Source: Cupriavidus sp. IDO (lineage in GTDB: Bacteria > Pseudomonadota > Gammaproteobacteria > Burkholderiales > Burkholderiaceae). From it: DNA of 64,000 bases. The position numbers and the translations under genes are program-made. Under the pieces are notes generated by a model. That model saw nothing but the letters and a program-made list of their open reading frames with translations, ran no database searches and had not been told where the DNA came from. Positions 7,847 through 16,930 of the stretch are shown here, piece after piece (the stretch's first letter is position 1; each line of letters opens with the position of its first letter). The DNA lies in the NCBI RefSeq assembly GCF_000812465.1, contig NZ_JWMA01000104.1, positions 1 through 64,000 on the forward strand, in the 5' to 3' direction.

Positions 7847-9652
7847 ATGTCCTCCATGCGTACTCATTACTGCGGTCTGGTGACCGAACAACTCTCGGGC
7901 CAGGAAGTGGCCCTGACCGGCTGGGTGCAGCGCCGCCGCGACCATGGCGGCGTGATCTTCATCGACCTGCGCGACCGCGAAGGCCTGGTGCAGGTCGTGT
8001 GCGACCCGGACCGCCCCGAGATGTTCAAGGCCGCCGAAGAGATCCGCAATGAGTTCTGCATCCGGATCACGGGCAAGGTGCGTCCCCGTCCGGCCGGCAC
8101 CGAGAACACCAACCTGACCTCGGGCAAGATCGAGGTGCTGTGCCACGAGCTGACCGTGCTCAACCCGTCGGTCACGCCTCCGTTCCAGCTCGACGATGAC
8201 AACCTGTCGGAAACCACGCGCCTGACGCACCGCGTGCTGGACCTGCGCCGCCCGCAGATGCAGTACAACCTGCGCCTGCGCTACAAGGTGGCGATGGAAG
8301 TGCGCAAGTACCTGGACGCCCAGGGCTTCATCGACATCGAAACCCCGATGCTCGGCAAGAGCACGCCCGAAGGCGCGCGTGACTACCTGGTGCCGTCGCG
8401 CGTGAACCCGGGCCACTTCTTCGCGCTGCCGCAATCGCCGCAGATCTTCAAGCAGATGCTGATGGTGTCGGGCTTCGACCGCTACTACCAGATCACCAAG
8501 TGCTTCCGCGACGAAGACCTGCGCGCCGACCGCCAGCCGGAATTCACGCAGATCGACTGCGAGACCTCGTTCCTGACCGAGCAGGAGATCCGCGACCTGT
8601 TCGAGGACATGATGCGCACGGTGTTCAAGAACGCCATCAACGTCGACCTGGACGCCAGGTTCCCGGTGATGGAGTTCCGCGAGGCCATGGCCCGCTTTGG
8701 CTCGGACAAGCCCGACTTGCGCGTCAAGCTGGAATTCACCGAACTGACCGAGGTGATGAAGGACGTCGACTTCAAGGTGTTCTCCGGCCCGGCCAACAGC
8801 GACAACGGCCGCGTGGTCGGCCTGCGCGTGCCGGGCGGCGGTGCGATCTCGCGCGGCGAAATCGATGCGTACACCCAGTTCGTCGCCATCTACGGCGCCA
8901 AGGGCCTGGCCTGGATCAAGGTCAACGAAGTGGCCAAGGGCCGCGACGGCCTGCAGTCGCCGATCGTGAAGAACCTGCACGACGCCGCCATCGATGAAAT
9001 CCTGAAGCGCACCGGCGCCCAGGACGGCGACATCATCTTCTTCGGCGCGGACAAGGCCAAGGTGGTCAACGACGCCATCGGCGGCCTGCGCCTGAAGATC
9101 GGCCATTCCGAATTCGGCAAGGCCAACGGCCTGTTCGAAGACGTGTGGAAGCCGCTGTGGGTGGTCGACTTCCCGATGTTCGAGTACGACGAGGAAGACG
9201 CCCGCTGGGTGGCCATGCACCACCCGTTCACCAGCCCGAAGGACGAGCACCTGCAGTACCTGGAAACCGATCCGGGCAAGTGCATCGCCAAGGCCTACGA
9301 CATGGTGCTGAACGGCTGGGAAATGGGCGGCGGCTCGGTCCGTATCTATCGCGAGGACGTGCAGAGCAAGGTGTTCCGCGCGCTCAAGATCGGCGAGGAA
9401 GAAGCGCGTGCCAAGTTCGGCTACCTGCTGGACGCGCTGCAGTACGGCGCGCCCCCGCACGGCGGCCTGGCCTTCGGCCTGGACCGCATCGTGACGATGA
9501 TGGCCGGCGCCGATTCGATCCGTGACGTGATCGCGTTCCCGAAGACCCAGCGTGCCCAGGATCTGCTGACCCAGGCCCCGAGCTCGGTAGACGAGAAGCA
9601 GCTGCGCGAACTGCATATTCGTCTGCGTGCGGCGGAGCCGAAGACGGCCTGA
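7847..9652 (+). CDS. aspS: Aspartyl-tRNA synthetase
   Basis: 601 residues, normal for bacterial AspRS. It has an N-terminal OB-fold anticodon-binding domain (GWVQRRRDHGGVIFIDLRDR), class II motif 2 (KCFRDEDLRADRQPEFTQID), a bacterial insertion domain in the middle, and motif 3 (GGLAFGLDRIVTMMAG). It charges tRNA-Asp. Whether it is non-discriminating and also mischarges tRNA-Asn depends on whether the genome has asnS, which is not in view. The start MSSMRTHYCG was chosen over longer in-frame options because it matches the family start. Confidence 0.97.
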   Translation: MSSMRTHYCGLVTEQLSGQEVALTGWVQRRRDHGGVIFIDLRDREGLVQVVCDPDRPEMFKAAEEIRNEFCIRITGKVRPRPAGTENTNLTSGKIEVLCHELTVLNPSVTPPFQLDDDNLSETTRLTHRVLDLRRPQMQYNLRLRYKVAMEVRKYLDAQGFIDIETPMLGKSTPEGARDYLVPSRVNPGHFFALPQSPQIFKQMLMVSGFDRYYQITKCFRDEDLRADRQPEFTQIDCETSFLTEQEIRDLFEDMMRTVFKNAINVDLDARFPVMEFREAMARFGSDKPDLRVKLEFTELTEVMKDVDFKVFSGPANSDNGRVVGLRVPGGGAISRGEIDAYTQFVAIYGAKGLAWIKVNEVAKGRDGLQSPIVKNLHDAAIDEILKRTGAQDGDIIFFGADKAKVVNDAIGGLRLKIGHSEFGKANGLFEDVWKPLWVVDFPMFEYDEEDARWVAMHHPFTSPKDEHLQYLETDPGKCIAKAYDMVLNGWEMGGGSVRIYREDVQSKVFRALKIGEEEARAKFGYLLDALQYGAPPHGGLAFGLDRIVTMMAGADSIRDVIAFPKTQRAQDLLTQAPSSVDEKQLRELHIRLRAAEPKTA

Positions 9653-9670
9653 GCGATCTGACGTTTTTCG

Positions 9671-9706
9671 CAACAAAAAAGCCGCGTTCGCGCGGCTTTT
9701 TTGTTG
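9671..9706. terminator. Strong terminator after aspS
   Basis: A perfect 16-bp stem closed by a UUCG tetraloop, with an A-run on the left and T-run on the right inside the stem. It lies 18 bases after the aspS stop. The symmetry would allow function in both directions. Confidence 0.95.
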
Positions 9707-9864
9707 CCTGCGCAATGTTGGTTGATTGCGCCAGGGCCCAATGCCATTGGTTTCGATTTGTTACTAGTCGGAACGAAGGGCCTTGCGGCAATGTCTTTCT
9801 TTTTTATTGCGCAAAATGCCGAGTGCCCGCATGAAGGCCGCCGGCGGCGCGGGAGGAATCAGAC

Positions 9865-10755
9865 GTGACCCTGGATGTCGACCTAATTCGCCAGTTCCTG
9901 CTGGCCCATGCCCAAACGATCCTGACCTGGCTCGTGGCGGGATTGATCATGATGATGCTGGCGCGCTTCGAGCTGCGGCGCGCCGTGCGCCGCTCGGCGC
10001 AGGCCATGTCCGAGTCGGTCGCCACCACGGTGGCGGCCTGCGTCCCGGACATCGCCCATGCCGCGCAGGCGGCGAGTCCGCTGCCCGTGGCCGAGCCGGT
10101 CGAAATGCAGCGTGCCGAGGCCTTGCGCCGGCTCGCGCTCGATACGGTTGCCGCCGTGATGACGCGCGGGCGCTGGCTGGAAGAGCTGGGCAACCTGCGG
10201 CTGGCAGATGATGCGCTGCTCGCCGGGCAACGTGCAGGCGGCGCCGATCCTCTTCTGGTGGTGGCCCCGCAACCGGTAGTGCAGGCTTACCTGGGCGCGC
10301 AGCGCACGTACGACGAAGAAGCGGCACAAGTCCAGGCACATCGCCGCGATGCGCAGCGCCTGCAAGAGGCGTTGCAGGCACTGGCCGGCGAGACCGCGCA
10401 TATCGAACAGGAAACCGCCAGCATCGTCATGCGTTTCGAGCAGGTCAATACGCAGGCCGCACAGGGCGTGGATGGCGGCGATTACCAGCGCTTCCTGATC
10501 CAGAAGTACAACGCACTGGGCCTGCGCGAGAAGGAAATCGCGCACGAACGCACGCAGCTGCAGGCGCAAGCGCGGGAAAGCGCTGACGCGCTGGCCGAGC
10601 ATGCGCATGTTGCCGCGCAGCGCTACCGCCAGGCGCTGGCGCCGCTGATGGACCAGCTCCGCGCGGCGTGGGGGCATGGCAATTCGCCGGATGTCTTCGA
10701 CACCTGGCATCGCAGCGTGCCGCAGGCCGTGGACGTGCCGCGCAACGCTGCATGA
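9865..10755 (+). CDS. Membrane-anchored coiled-coil protein, unknown function
   Basis: 296 residues, GTG start preceded by a good GGGAGG site. One N-terminal transmembrane helix (TILTWLVAGLIMMMLARFEL) is followed by an Ala-rich region and long helices rich in Gln, Glu, Arg and Ala (about residues 145-265) that look like a coiled coil. No catalytic motif or known family is recognised. Topology suggests a single-pass protein with a mostly soluble helical domain. It is separated from nudB by a large inverted repeat, so it may be a single-gene unit. Confidence 0.7.
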   Translation: MTLDVDLIRQFLLAHAQTILTWLVAGLIMMMLARFELRRAVRRSAQAMSESVATTVAACVPDIAHAAQAASPLPVAEPVEMQRAEALRRLALDTVAAVMTRGRWLEELGNLRLADDALLAGQRAGGADPLLVVAPQPVVQAYLGAQRTYDEEAAQVQAHRRDAQRLQEALQALAGETAHIEQETASIVMRFEQVNTQAAQGVDGGDYQRFLIQKYNALGLREKEIAHERTQLQAQARESADALAEHAHVAAQRYRQALAPLMDQLRAAWGHGNSPDVFDTWHRSVPQAVDVPRNAA

Positions 10756-10769
10756 CGCATGCACTGCGT

Positions 10770-10810
10770 GCGCCCGCTTGCCACCGAGCTTTCGCGTGGC
10801 AAGCGGGCGC
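10770..10810. repeat. Perfect 15-bp inverted repeat
   Basis: Arms at 10770-10784 and 10796-10810 are exact reverse complements around an 11-base loop. There is no T-run, so it is not a canonical terminator. It lies between the coiled-coil gene and nudB. Confidence 0.7.
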
Positions 10811-10849
10811 GCCTGCGCTATCCTTGGGTTTATCCTTCAACCCAGTCCC

Positions 10850-11314
10850 ATGCCCTACAAGATTCCCGAATCCGTGCTGGTCGTGATCTACACGCCAGAC
10901 CTGCAAGTCTTGCTGCTGGAACGCGCCGACCGGCCCGGATTCTGGCAATCCGTGACCGGAAGCCTCGATGCCACCGACGAACCGCTGGCGCTGACCGCCG
11001 CGCGGGAAGTGGCGGAGGAAACGGGCATCATCGCAGGTGAGCACGCGCTCACCGACTGGCACCACACCATCCAGTACGAGATCTATCCGCAGTGGCGCCA
11101 TCGCTACGAGGCCGGCGTCACGCGCAATACCGAGCACTGGTTCGGGCTGTGCGTGCCCGGGCCGCTGCCGGTGACGCTGGCGCCGCGCGAGCATCTTCGG
11201 TACCGTTGGTTGCCATGGGAAGACGCGGCACTGCAGTGCTTTTCGAGCAGCAACGCCGAGGCGGTGCGGCAGCTGGCCTGGCGTGCCGCCGCCGTTTGCG
11301 GAGCCGGCGAATGA
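10850..11314 (+). CDS. nudB: Dihydroneopterin triphosphate diphosphatase (Nudix)
   Basis: 154 residues, the length of NudB. The Nudix box spans about residues 37-60 (G-SLDATDE, then REVAEETGI). The N-terminus MPYKIPESVLVVIYTP is typical of NudB, which removes pyrophosphate from 7,8-dihydroneopterin triphosphate in folate synthesis. The short start at 10850 matches the family; longer in-frame options run into the preceding inverted repeat. It overlaps the next gene by 4 bases (ATGA), indicating translational coupling. Confidence 0.85.
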   Translation: MPYKIPESVLVVIYTPDLQVLLLERADRPGFWQSVTGSLDATDEPLALTAAREVAEETGIIAGEHALTDWHHTIQYEIYPQWRHRYEAGVTRNTEHWFGLCVPGPLPVTLAPREHLRYRWLPWEDAALQCFSSSNAEAVRQLAWRAAAVCGAGE

Positions 11315-12084
11315 AGCTGCGCGTGGTCACCTACAACATCCACAAGGGCGTGACCGGAATTTCACGCCGCCCGCGCATCCAGAATGTGCGCGCCGGCCTG
11401 CAGTCCATGGATGCCGATATCGTGTTCCTGCAGGAAGTGCAGGACCGCAATGACCGGCTGGTGGCCGCCGCGCTGTTCGATCCGGACCACACCCAGCTCA
11501 ACTACCTGGCGACGGACGCCTACCCGCATTCGGTCTATGGCCGCAACGCGGTGTACGAGCACGGCCATCATGGCAACGCCATCCTGTCGCGCCATCCGAT
11601 CCTGATGTCGGAGAACCTGGATATTTCGGATCACCGCTTCGAGCAGCGCGGGCTGCTGCATGCGGTGGCCGAAGTGAACGGGGTGGAGGCGCACCTGATC
11701 TGCGTGCACTTCGGCCTGTTCGCACGCAGCCGCGCCCGCCAGGCCGACGCGCTGGTCGAGCGCGTGCGCACCGTGGTGCCGTCGGACGCACCGCTGGTGA
11801 TCGCGGGCGATTTCAACGACTGGAACCACCGGCTCGATTCCCAGATCTGCAACACGCTGGGGGCGGTGGAGGCATCGCACGCGCGCGGCGCTCGCCTGCA
11901 TACCTTTCCGAGCCACATGCCGTGGTGGCAACTCGACCGCATCTACGTGCGCGGCTTCGAGATCGAGCGCGCCCATGCGCTGACCGGACGCGACTGGGCG
12001 CAGCGCTCGGACCACGTGCCGCTGGTCGCCGAGCTTGAACACACGGGCGGCACCGACTCACAGCCGCGCGGCAAGGCGGCCTGA
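11311..12084 (+). CDS. Endonuclease/exonuclease/phosphatase family protein
   Basis: 257 residues. EEP-fold motifs are present in order: LRVVTYNIHKG at the start, FLQEVQDR (metal-binding Glu), VIAGDFNDW, and the C-terminal RSDHVPLVAEL. Family members hydrolyse phosphodiesters in DNA, RNA or phospholipids; similar small proteins often lie near cardiolipin synthase genes, and clsB is found 0.6 kb downstream here. The start overlaps the nudB stop, so the two genes form an operon. Confidence 0.85.
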   Translation: MKLRVVTYNIHKGVTGISRRPRIQNVRAGLQSMDADIVFLQEVQDRNDRLVAAALFDPDHTQLNYLATDAYPHSVYGRNAVYEHGHHGNAILSRHPILMSENLDISDHRFEQRGLLHAVAEVNGVEAHLICVHFGLFARSRARQADALVERVRTVVPSDAPLVIAGDFNDWNHRLDSQICNTLGAVEASHARGARLHTFPSHMPWWQLDRIYVRGFEIERAHALTGRDWAQRSDHVPLVAELEHTGGTDSQPRGKAA

Positions 12085-12097
12085 GCGGGACCGCTGC

Positions 12098-12613
12098 TCA
12101 GCGGCTGGCCGCCGGATAGTCCCGGATGAACGCGTAGATCTCTTCAGCGTCCGACAAATCGAGCACTGGCAGTCCGGTCATTTTTGCGACGACGGCCGGC
12201 TCGTCACTTGCCACTGCCACCACGCCCGGCACCTCATCCCACAGCGGTGTACGCCCCAGGCTCGGCCGGAACACCTCCAGCTTGGGAAAATCGCTGCGCT
12301 TGTAGCCTTCGACCAGCACAAGATCGATATCGGCCGGAAGCACGGCGAGTGCATCGGCCAGCTCCGGGGAAGGTACGTCCTCGGGGTAGTGCCGCATCAG
12401 CGTCATGTGACGCGCCCCGACCAGCACGACATTCCTGCAGCCGCCTTCGCGCATGCGCCAGGAATCCTTGCCCGGCTTGTCCGGATCGAATCCATGGTGG
12501 GTGTGCTTGATGCCGGCGACGCGCTCGCCGGCCGCGACGAAGCGGGGAATCAGCTGATCGAGCAGTGTGGTCTTGCCGCTGCCGGACGAGCCCGTAATGC
12601 CGAATACCTTCAC
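12098..12613 (-). CDS. mobB: Molybdopterin-guanine dinucleotide biosynthesis protein B
   Basis: 171 residues from a GTG at 12613 (KVFGITGSSGSGKTTLL). The P-loop GSSGSGKTT is followed by AGIKHTHHGFD and EGYKRSDFPKLEVFR, both MobB hallmarks. MobB is a GTP-binding partner of MobA in attaching GMP to molybdopterin. An in-frame ATG at 12652 would add 13 residues (SVATYVTGTEHIV); the GTG was preferred because it matches the family N-terminus and has GGAACGGA upstream. It is convergent with the EEP gene and divergent from clsB. Confidence 0.85.
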   Translation of the reverse strand: MKVFGITGSSGSGKTTLLDQLIPRFVAAGERVAGIKHTHHGFDPDKPGKDSWRMREGGCRNVVLVGARHMTLMRHYPEDVPSPELADALAVLPADIDLVLVEGYKRSDFPKLEVFRPSLGRTPLWDEVPGVVAVASDEPAVVAKMTGLPVLDLSDAEEIYAFIRDYPAASR

Positions 12614-12708
12614 GATGTGTTCCGTTCCAGTGACATAAGTAGCCACCGACAATAGCAGAGTTGCGTGCGCCGATGTGCAGGTGGCGCCGGGTGTCTCATA
12701 ATCTCGTC

Positions 12709-14034
12709 ATGTCACGGATATCCGATCAGGCACGTTCCGAGCAAGTTCCGGCAAGCGCGGCCAATGCCGCGTTGCGGGGCGAGGCTGCGGACACCGGCCG
12801 GCACGCCGCACGGGCCCACATGCTGCGCTGGGCGTGGCGGCGTGGCAAGCCGGTGGCCGGCAACCGCGTGCGCCTCCTGCGCAGCGGCCAGGAATACTTT
12901 CCGGCACTGGTTGCGGCTATCGACCAGGCTGTCGTCCTGGTCATGCTGGAGACCTACATCTATGCCGACGACCCCGCCGGGCAGGCAGTCAGCGATGCGC
13001 TGATCCGCGCGGCGCAGCGGGGCGTTTCCGTGCGCGTGACGGTGGACGGCTTCGGCGCCGGCGACATGCCCGCGGCGCTGGCGGAGCGCCTGCGTGCCGC
13101 AGGCGTGCAATTGCGCGTCTATCGTGCGATGCGCGGCTTTACGCTCGCGCGGCGGCATTTGCGCCGGCTGCATCGCAAGCTCGCCGTGGTGGACCGGCAG
13201 GTCGCCTTTGTCGGCGGCATCAACATCATCGACGACCACAACCACGGACCATTCGACCAGGCGGGCCTGGGGCCGCGCTACGACTTCGCCGTGGAGGTCA
13301 GGGGGCCGCTGGTGGATCGCATCGCGCTGACCGCGGAGCGGCTTTGGTGGCGCCTGTCCTTCCGCGGCGAGATGCGCGAAGTGGGCCTGGCAGGGGCCGC
13401 CGCCGACTATCCGCTGATCACGGACATGCCACCCCGGCCGGAAGAGTCCGGTGGCGTGCGCGCGGCCTTGCTGCTGCGCGACAACCTGCGTAACCGCCGC
13501 GCCATCGAGCGCGAATACCTGCGCGCACTGGGCGCGGCGCGCCAGGATGTGATTCTCGCCAACGCCTACTTCCTGCCTGGCCACAAGATGCGGCGCGCGC
13601 TGCTGGCGTGCCGCCAGCGGGGTGTGCGCGTGCGCCTGCTGCTGCAAGGCATGGTCGAGTACCGGCTGCAGCATTTTGCTACGCACGCCCTCTACGCCAG
13701 CCTGCTGGATGCCGGTGTGGAAATCTACGAATACGCCGAGAGCTTTCTCCATGCCAAGGTTGGCGTGGTGGATGAAGCATGGGCCACGGTCGGATCCAGC
13801 AACATGGATCCGTTCAGCCTGCTGCTGGCGCGCGAGGCCAATATTTCGGTCTACGATGCCGCCTTTGCCGCCGAGTTGCGCACCGAGCTCGAGCGCGCGA
13901 TCGAACTGCGCAGCGTCCGCGTCATGCCGGAAACCCATGCGCGGCGCTCCACATGGCGCCGCCTGACCAACTGGGCGGCCTATATGGTGTTGCGCCTGGG
14001 CGTCGTCATTGCCGGAGTGACGGGGCGCTACTGA
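12709..14034 (+). CDS. clsB: Cardiolipin synthase B (phospholipase D family)
   Basis: 441 residues with two phospholipase D HKD motifs: HRKLAVVD followed by FVGGINIID, and HAKVGVVDEAWATVGSSNMD. The second half of each motif (GG-NI, GSSN-D) is conserved. Length and the single N-terminal extension without membrane anchors fit ClsB rather than ClsA. It condenses phosphatidylglycerol or other phospholipids into cardiolipin at the inner membrane. The C-terminus is basic and hydrophobic (WAAYMVLRLGVVIAGVTG). The start at 12709 was chosen; a TTG at 12661 is possible but has no support. Confidence 0.88.
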   Translation: MSRISDQARSEQVPASAANAALRGEAADTGRHAARAHMLRWAWRRGKPVAGNRVRLLRSGQEYFPALVAAIDQAVVLVMLETYIYADDPAGQAVSDALIRAAQRGVSVRVTVDGFGAGDMPAALAERLRAAGVQLRVYRAMRGFTLARRHLRRLHRKLAVVDRQVAFVGGINIIDDHNHGPFDQAGLGPRYDFAVEVRGPLVDRIALTAERLWWRLSFRGEMREVGLAGAAADYPLITDMPPRPEESGGVRAALLLRDNLRNRRAIEREYLRALGAARQDVILANAYFLPGHKMRRALLACRQRGVRVRLLLQGMVEYRLQHFATHALYASLLDAGVEIYEYAESFLHAKVGVVDEAWATVGSSNMDPFSLLLAREANISVYDAAFAAELRTELERAIELRSVRVMPETHARRSTWRRLTNWAAYMVLRLGVVIAGVTGRY

Positions 14035-14127
14035 GCGCGTGCACGCCATGCTGCCCTGCCGCACCGGACTTCCTGCAACCAGTGACAATCCGGGCATTGC
14101 TGGCGATGCTGCAGCGCAGTCCGTTTA

Positions 14128-14140
14128 GAAACACCGGTCT
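14128..14140. promoter_or_regulatory. Operator-like site 1 for TetR regulator
   Basis: Matches the pattern GAANNACCGNTCT shared with the site at 14182-14194 (10 of 13 positions identical). It lies just upstream of the -35 box. Confidence 0.4.
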
Positions 14141-14150
14141 AATTAAAAGC

Positions 14151-14179
14151 TTGATGGGCGCGAGTCTCGACAGAATAAT
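14151..14179 (+). promoter_or_regulatory. Promoter of the TetR gene
   Basis: TTGATG at 14151-14156 and AATAAT at 14174-14179, with a 17-base spacer. The expected start of transcription falls inside the inverted repeat at 14182-14193. Confidence 0.6.
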
Positions 14180-14181
14180 CT

Positions 14182-14194
14182 GAACGACCGTTCT
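14182..14194. promoter_or_regulatory. Operator-like site 2 overlapping the TetR transcription start
   Basis: Contains the perfect inverted repeat GAACG-AC-CGTTC immediately after the -10 box. A repressor bound here would block the promoter, so autoregulation is likely (inference). Confidence 0.55.
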
Positions 14195-14319
14195 TTTTTG
14201 GCTTAGACTGCGTGCATTCGCGGCAAAACCCGGATATTCCGGGCGCTGCAGGCAATAAAAGCAATGTCAGGGTCATACCGCGACGCACGATGTGGCGTCG
14301 CAAAGAACGGAGAAAAAAC

Positions 14320-14961
14320 ATGCGACACCAGTCAGCCCGTCTCGAATCTGCTACCGCCTCTCCCGCGCCGATGCGCAAGGGGGAAATGACGCGCGTGGCG
14401 ATTCTGGATGCCGCACTGGAATTGTCGTCCCGCGACGGCCTCGAAGGACTCACCATCGGGCTGCTGGCGGAACGCATGCAGATGAGCAAGAGCGGCGTGT
14501 TCGCGCATTTCGGTTCGCGCGAAGACCTGCAGGTAGAGGTGGTGCGGGAGTATCACCGCAGGTTCGAGCAGGAGGTCTTCTACCCCTCGCTGCACGAGCC
14601 GCGCGGCCTGCCCCGGCTGTGGTCGATGGTGCGCCGGTGGATGGAGAAGCGCATCCAGGAAGTGACGACCGGATGCATCTACATCAGTGGCGCGGTCGAG
14701 TATGACGACCGCGCGGAAAGCCTGGTGCGTGACGAGCTCGTCAAGAGCGTCACCATCTGGCGCGCCGCGCTGATGCGGGCCATCGACCAGGCCAAGCAGG
14801 AAGGGCACCTGCGCGCGGATTGCGATCCGCGCCTGATGCTGTTCGAGATGTACAGCCTTGAACTAGGCTTGCATCATGACGCCCGTTTCCTGCGCCTGCC
14901 GGACAGTGCCGAACTTGCCATGGTCGCGCTTAACAAACTGATTCAGTCTTACCGTACCTGA
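14320..14961 (+). CDS. TetR family regulator, likely of the fatty-acid cluster
   Basis: 213 residues. The N-terminal helix-turn-helix is clear (VAILDAALELSSRDGLEGLT, then LAERMQMSKSGVFAHFGSREDL). The C-terminal ligand domain has conserved-looking Trp/Phe segments (LPRLWSMVRRWMEK). It lies 74 bases upstream of five beta-oxidation-type genes on the same strand, so an acyl-CoA-responsive repressor is the natural inference. The start has an ACGGAGA site; a GTG/ATG a few codons upstream would add a basic tail and is less likely. Confidence 0.88.
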   Translation: MRHQSARLESATASPAPMRKGEMTRVAILDAALELSSRDGLEGLTIGLLAERMQMSKSGVFAHFGSREDLQVEVVREYHRRFEQEVFYPSLHEPRGLPRLWSMVRRWMEKRIQEVTTGCIYISGAVEYDDRAESLVRDELVKSVTIWRAALMRAIDQAKQEGHLRADCDPRLMLFEMYSLELGLHHDARFLRLPDSAELAMVALNKLIQSYRT

Positions 14962-15035
14962 GGTCGCCGGGTCGGACCCCATCGCGCAAGCGAGCGGGCG
15001 GCGTGGCGGCATCGTATAACTCCAAGGAGTCTCTG

Positions 15036-16823
15036 ATGGGCCAGTACACCGCACCGTTGCGCGACATGCAGTTCGTGCTCCATGAACTGCTCGGCGCCGA
15101 AGCCGAACTCAAGGCGATGCCGCCGCACGCGGACATCGACGCGGACACCATCAACCAGGTCATCGAAGAAGCCGGCAAGTTCTGCGCGGACGTCGTATTC
15201 CCGCTCAACCAGGTCGGCGACCGCGAGGGCTGCACCTACGTCGGCGATGGCGTGGTGAAGGCGCCTACCGGCTTCAAGGAAGCCTACCAGCAGTACGTGG
15301 AAGCCGGCTGGCCGGCACTGGCGTGCGATCCCGCTTTCGGCGGCCAGGGCCTGCCGATCGTGATCAACAATGTGGTCTACGAGATGCTGAACTCGGCCAG
15401 CCAGGCATGGACCATGTACCCGGGGCTGTCGCACGGCGCGTACGAGGCTTTGCACGCACACGGTACGCCCGAGCTGCAGCAGGCCTACCTGCCCAAGCTG
15501 GTTTCCGGCGTATGGACCGGCACCATGTGCCTGACCGAGCCGCACTGCGGCACCGACCTCGGCATCCTGCGCAGCAAGGCCGAGCCGCAGGCCGATGGTT
15601 CGTACCTCATTACGGGCACCAAGATCTTCATCTCGGCCGGCGAGCACGACATGGCGGAGAACATCATCCACCTGGTGCTGGCCCGCCTGCCGGACGCGCC
15701 GGGCGGCACCAAGGGCATCTCGCTGTTCGTGGTGCCCAAGTTCATTCCGGATGCCAACGGCAACCCGGGCGAGCGCAACGGCATCAAGTGCGGCTCGATC
15801 GAGCACAAGATGGGCATCCACGGCAACGCCACCTGCGTGTTGAACCTGGACGGCGCGCGCGGCTGGATGGTGGGCGAGCCCAACAAGGGCCTGAATGCTA
15901 TGTTCGTGATGATGAACGCTGCCCGCCTCGGCGTAGGCGCGCAAGGCCTGGGCCTGACCGAAGTGGCGTACCAGAACTCGCTGGCCTACGCCAAGGACCG
16001 CCTGCAGATGCGTGCGCTGACCGGCCCGAAGGCGCCGGACAAGCCTGCCGACCCGATCATCGTGCACCCGGATGTGCGCCGCATGCTGCTGACGCAGAAG
16101 GCCTACGTCGAAGGCGGCCGTGCCTTCAGCTACTGGACCGCGCTGCAGATCGACCGCGAGCTGTCGCACCCGGACGAAGCCGTGCGCAAGCAGGCCGGCG
16201 ACCTGGTCGCGCTGCTGACGCCGGTGATCAAGGCCTTCCTGACCGACAACGCTTTCACCTCCACCAACGAGGGCATGCAGGTATTCGGCGGCCACGGCTA
16301 CATCGCCGAGTGGGGCATGGAACAGTACGTGCGCGATGCCCGCATCAACATGATCTACGAAGGCACCAACACCATCCAGGCGCTGGACCTGCTGGGCCGC
16401 AAGATCCTGGGCGACATGGGCGCCAGGATGAAGGCCTTCGGCAAGATCGTGCAGGAATTCGTCGAAGCCGAAGGCACCAACGAAGCCATGCAGGAGTTCA
16501 TCAACCCGCTGGCCGACATTGGCGACAAGGTCCAGAAGCTGACCATGGAAATCGGCATGAAGGCGATGGGCAACGCCGATGAAGTGGGCGCCGCCGCGGT
16601 GCCGTACCTGCGCGTGGTGGGCCATCTGGTGTTCTCGTACTTCTGGGCCCGCATGGCCAAGATCGCGCTGGAGAAGGAAGCCAGCGGCGACAAGTTCTAC
16701 ACGGCCAAGCTGGCCACGGCGCGCTTCTACTTCGCCAGGCTGCTGCCGGAAACTGCTGCCGAAATCCGCAAGGCGCGCGCCGGTTCGGCCACGCTGATGG
16801 CGCTGGACGCAGACCTGTTCTGA
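15036..16823 (+). CDS. Acyl-CoA dehydrogenase, large C-terminal-domain type
   Basis: 595 residues, longer than the 380-residue short-chain type. It matches the FadE/DmdC-like group with an extra C-terminal helical domain. Visible motifs are MCLTEPHCGTDL (FAD/substrate region), GTKIFISAGEHD, and the segment INMIYEGTNTIQALDLLGRK containing the probable catalytic Glu. It introduces the alpha-beta double bond in acyl-CoA with electrons passed to ETF. The start at 15036 has AAGGAG 6 bases upstream. First enzyme gene of the cluster. Confidence 0.92.
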   Translation: MGQYTAPLRDMQFVLHELLGAEAELKAMPPHADIDADTINQVIEEAGKFCADVVFPLNQVGDREGCTYVGDGVVKAPTGFKEAYQQYVEAGWPALACDPAFGGQGLPIVINNVVYEMLNSASQAWTMYPGLSHGAYEALHAHGTPELQQAYLPKLVSGVWTGTMCLTEPHCGTDLGILRSKAEPQADGSYLITGTKIFISAGEHDMAENIIHLVLARLPDAPGGTKGISLFVVPKFIPDANGNPGERNGIKCGSIEHKMGIHGNATCVLNLDGARGWMVGEPNKGLNAMFVMMNAARLGVGAQGLGLTEVAYQNSLAYAKDRLQMRALTGPKAPDKPADPIIVHPDVRRMLLTQKAYVEGGRAFSYWTALQIDRELSHPDEAVRKQAGDLVALLTPVIKAFLTDNAFTSTNEGMQVFGGHGYIAEWGMEQYVRDARINMIYEGTNTIQALDLLGRKILGDMGARMKAFGKIVQEFVEAEGTNEAMQEFINPLADIGDKVQKLTMEIGMKAMGNADEVGAAAVPYLRVVGHLVFSYFWARMAKIALEKEASGDKFYTAKLATARFYFARLLPETAAEIRKARAGSATLMALDADLF

Positions 16824-16930
16824 TTTACCGCCGGCTTGCGCTCCGTTCCCGTTGCGGGAGCGGGGCGCGGACGGCAGCCAAGGGCCACGCCCACTCTCTC
16901 ATCTCAACGCTCACTAATCCAGGAGCGCGC

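Noticed and set aside
7529..9715. 728-codon open frame on the minus strand opposite aspS
   Set aside because: It is the complement of a well-conserved AspRS gene in GC-rich DNA; translation is His/Arg/Val-rich and shows no domain.
14949..16625. 558-codon minus-strand frame opposite acyl-CoA dehydrogenase
   Set aside because: Opposite a fully conserved enzyme; no independent signal.
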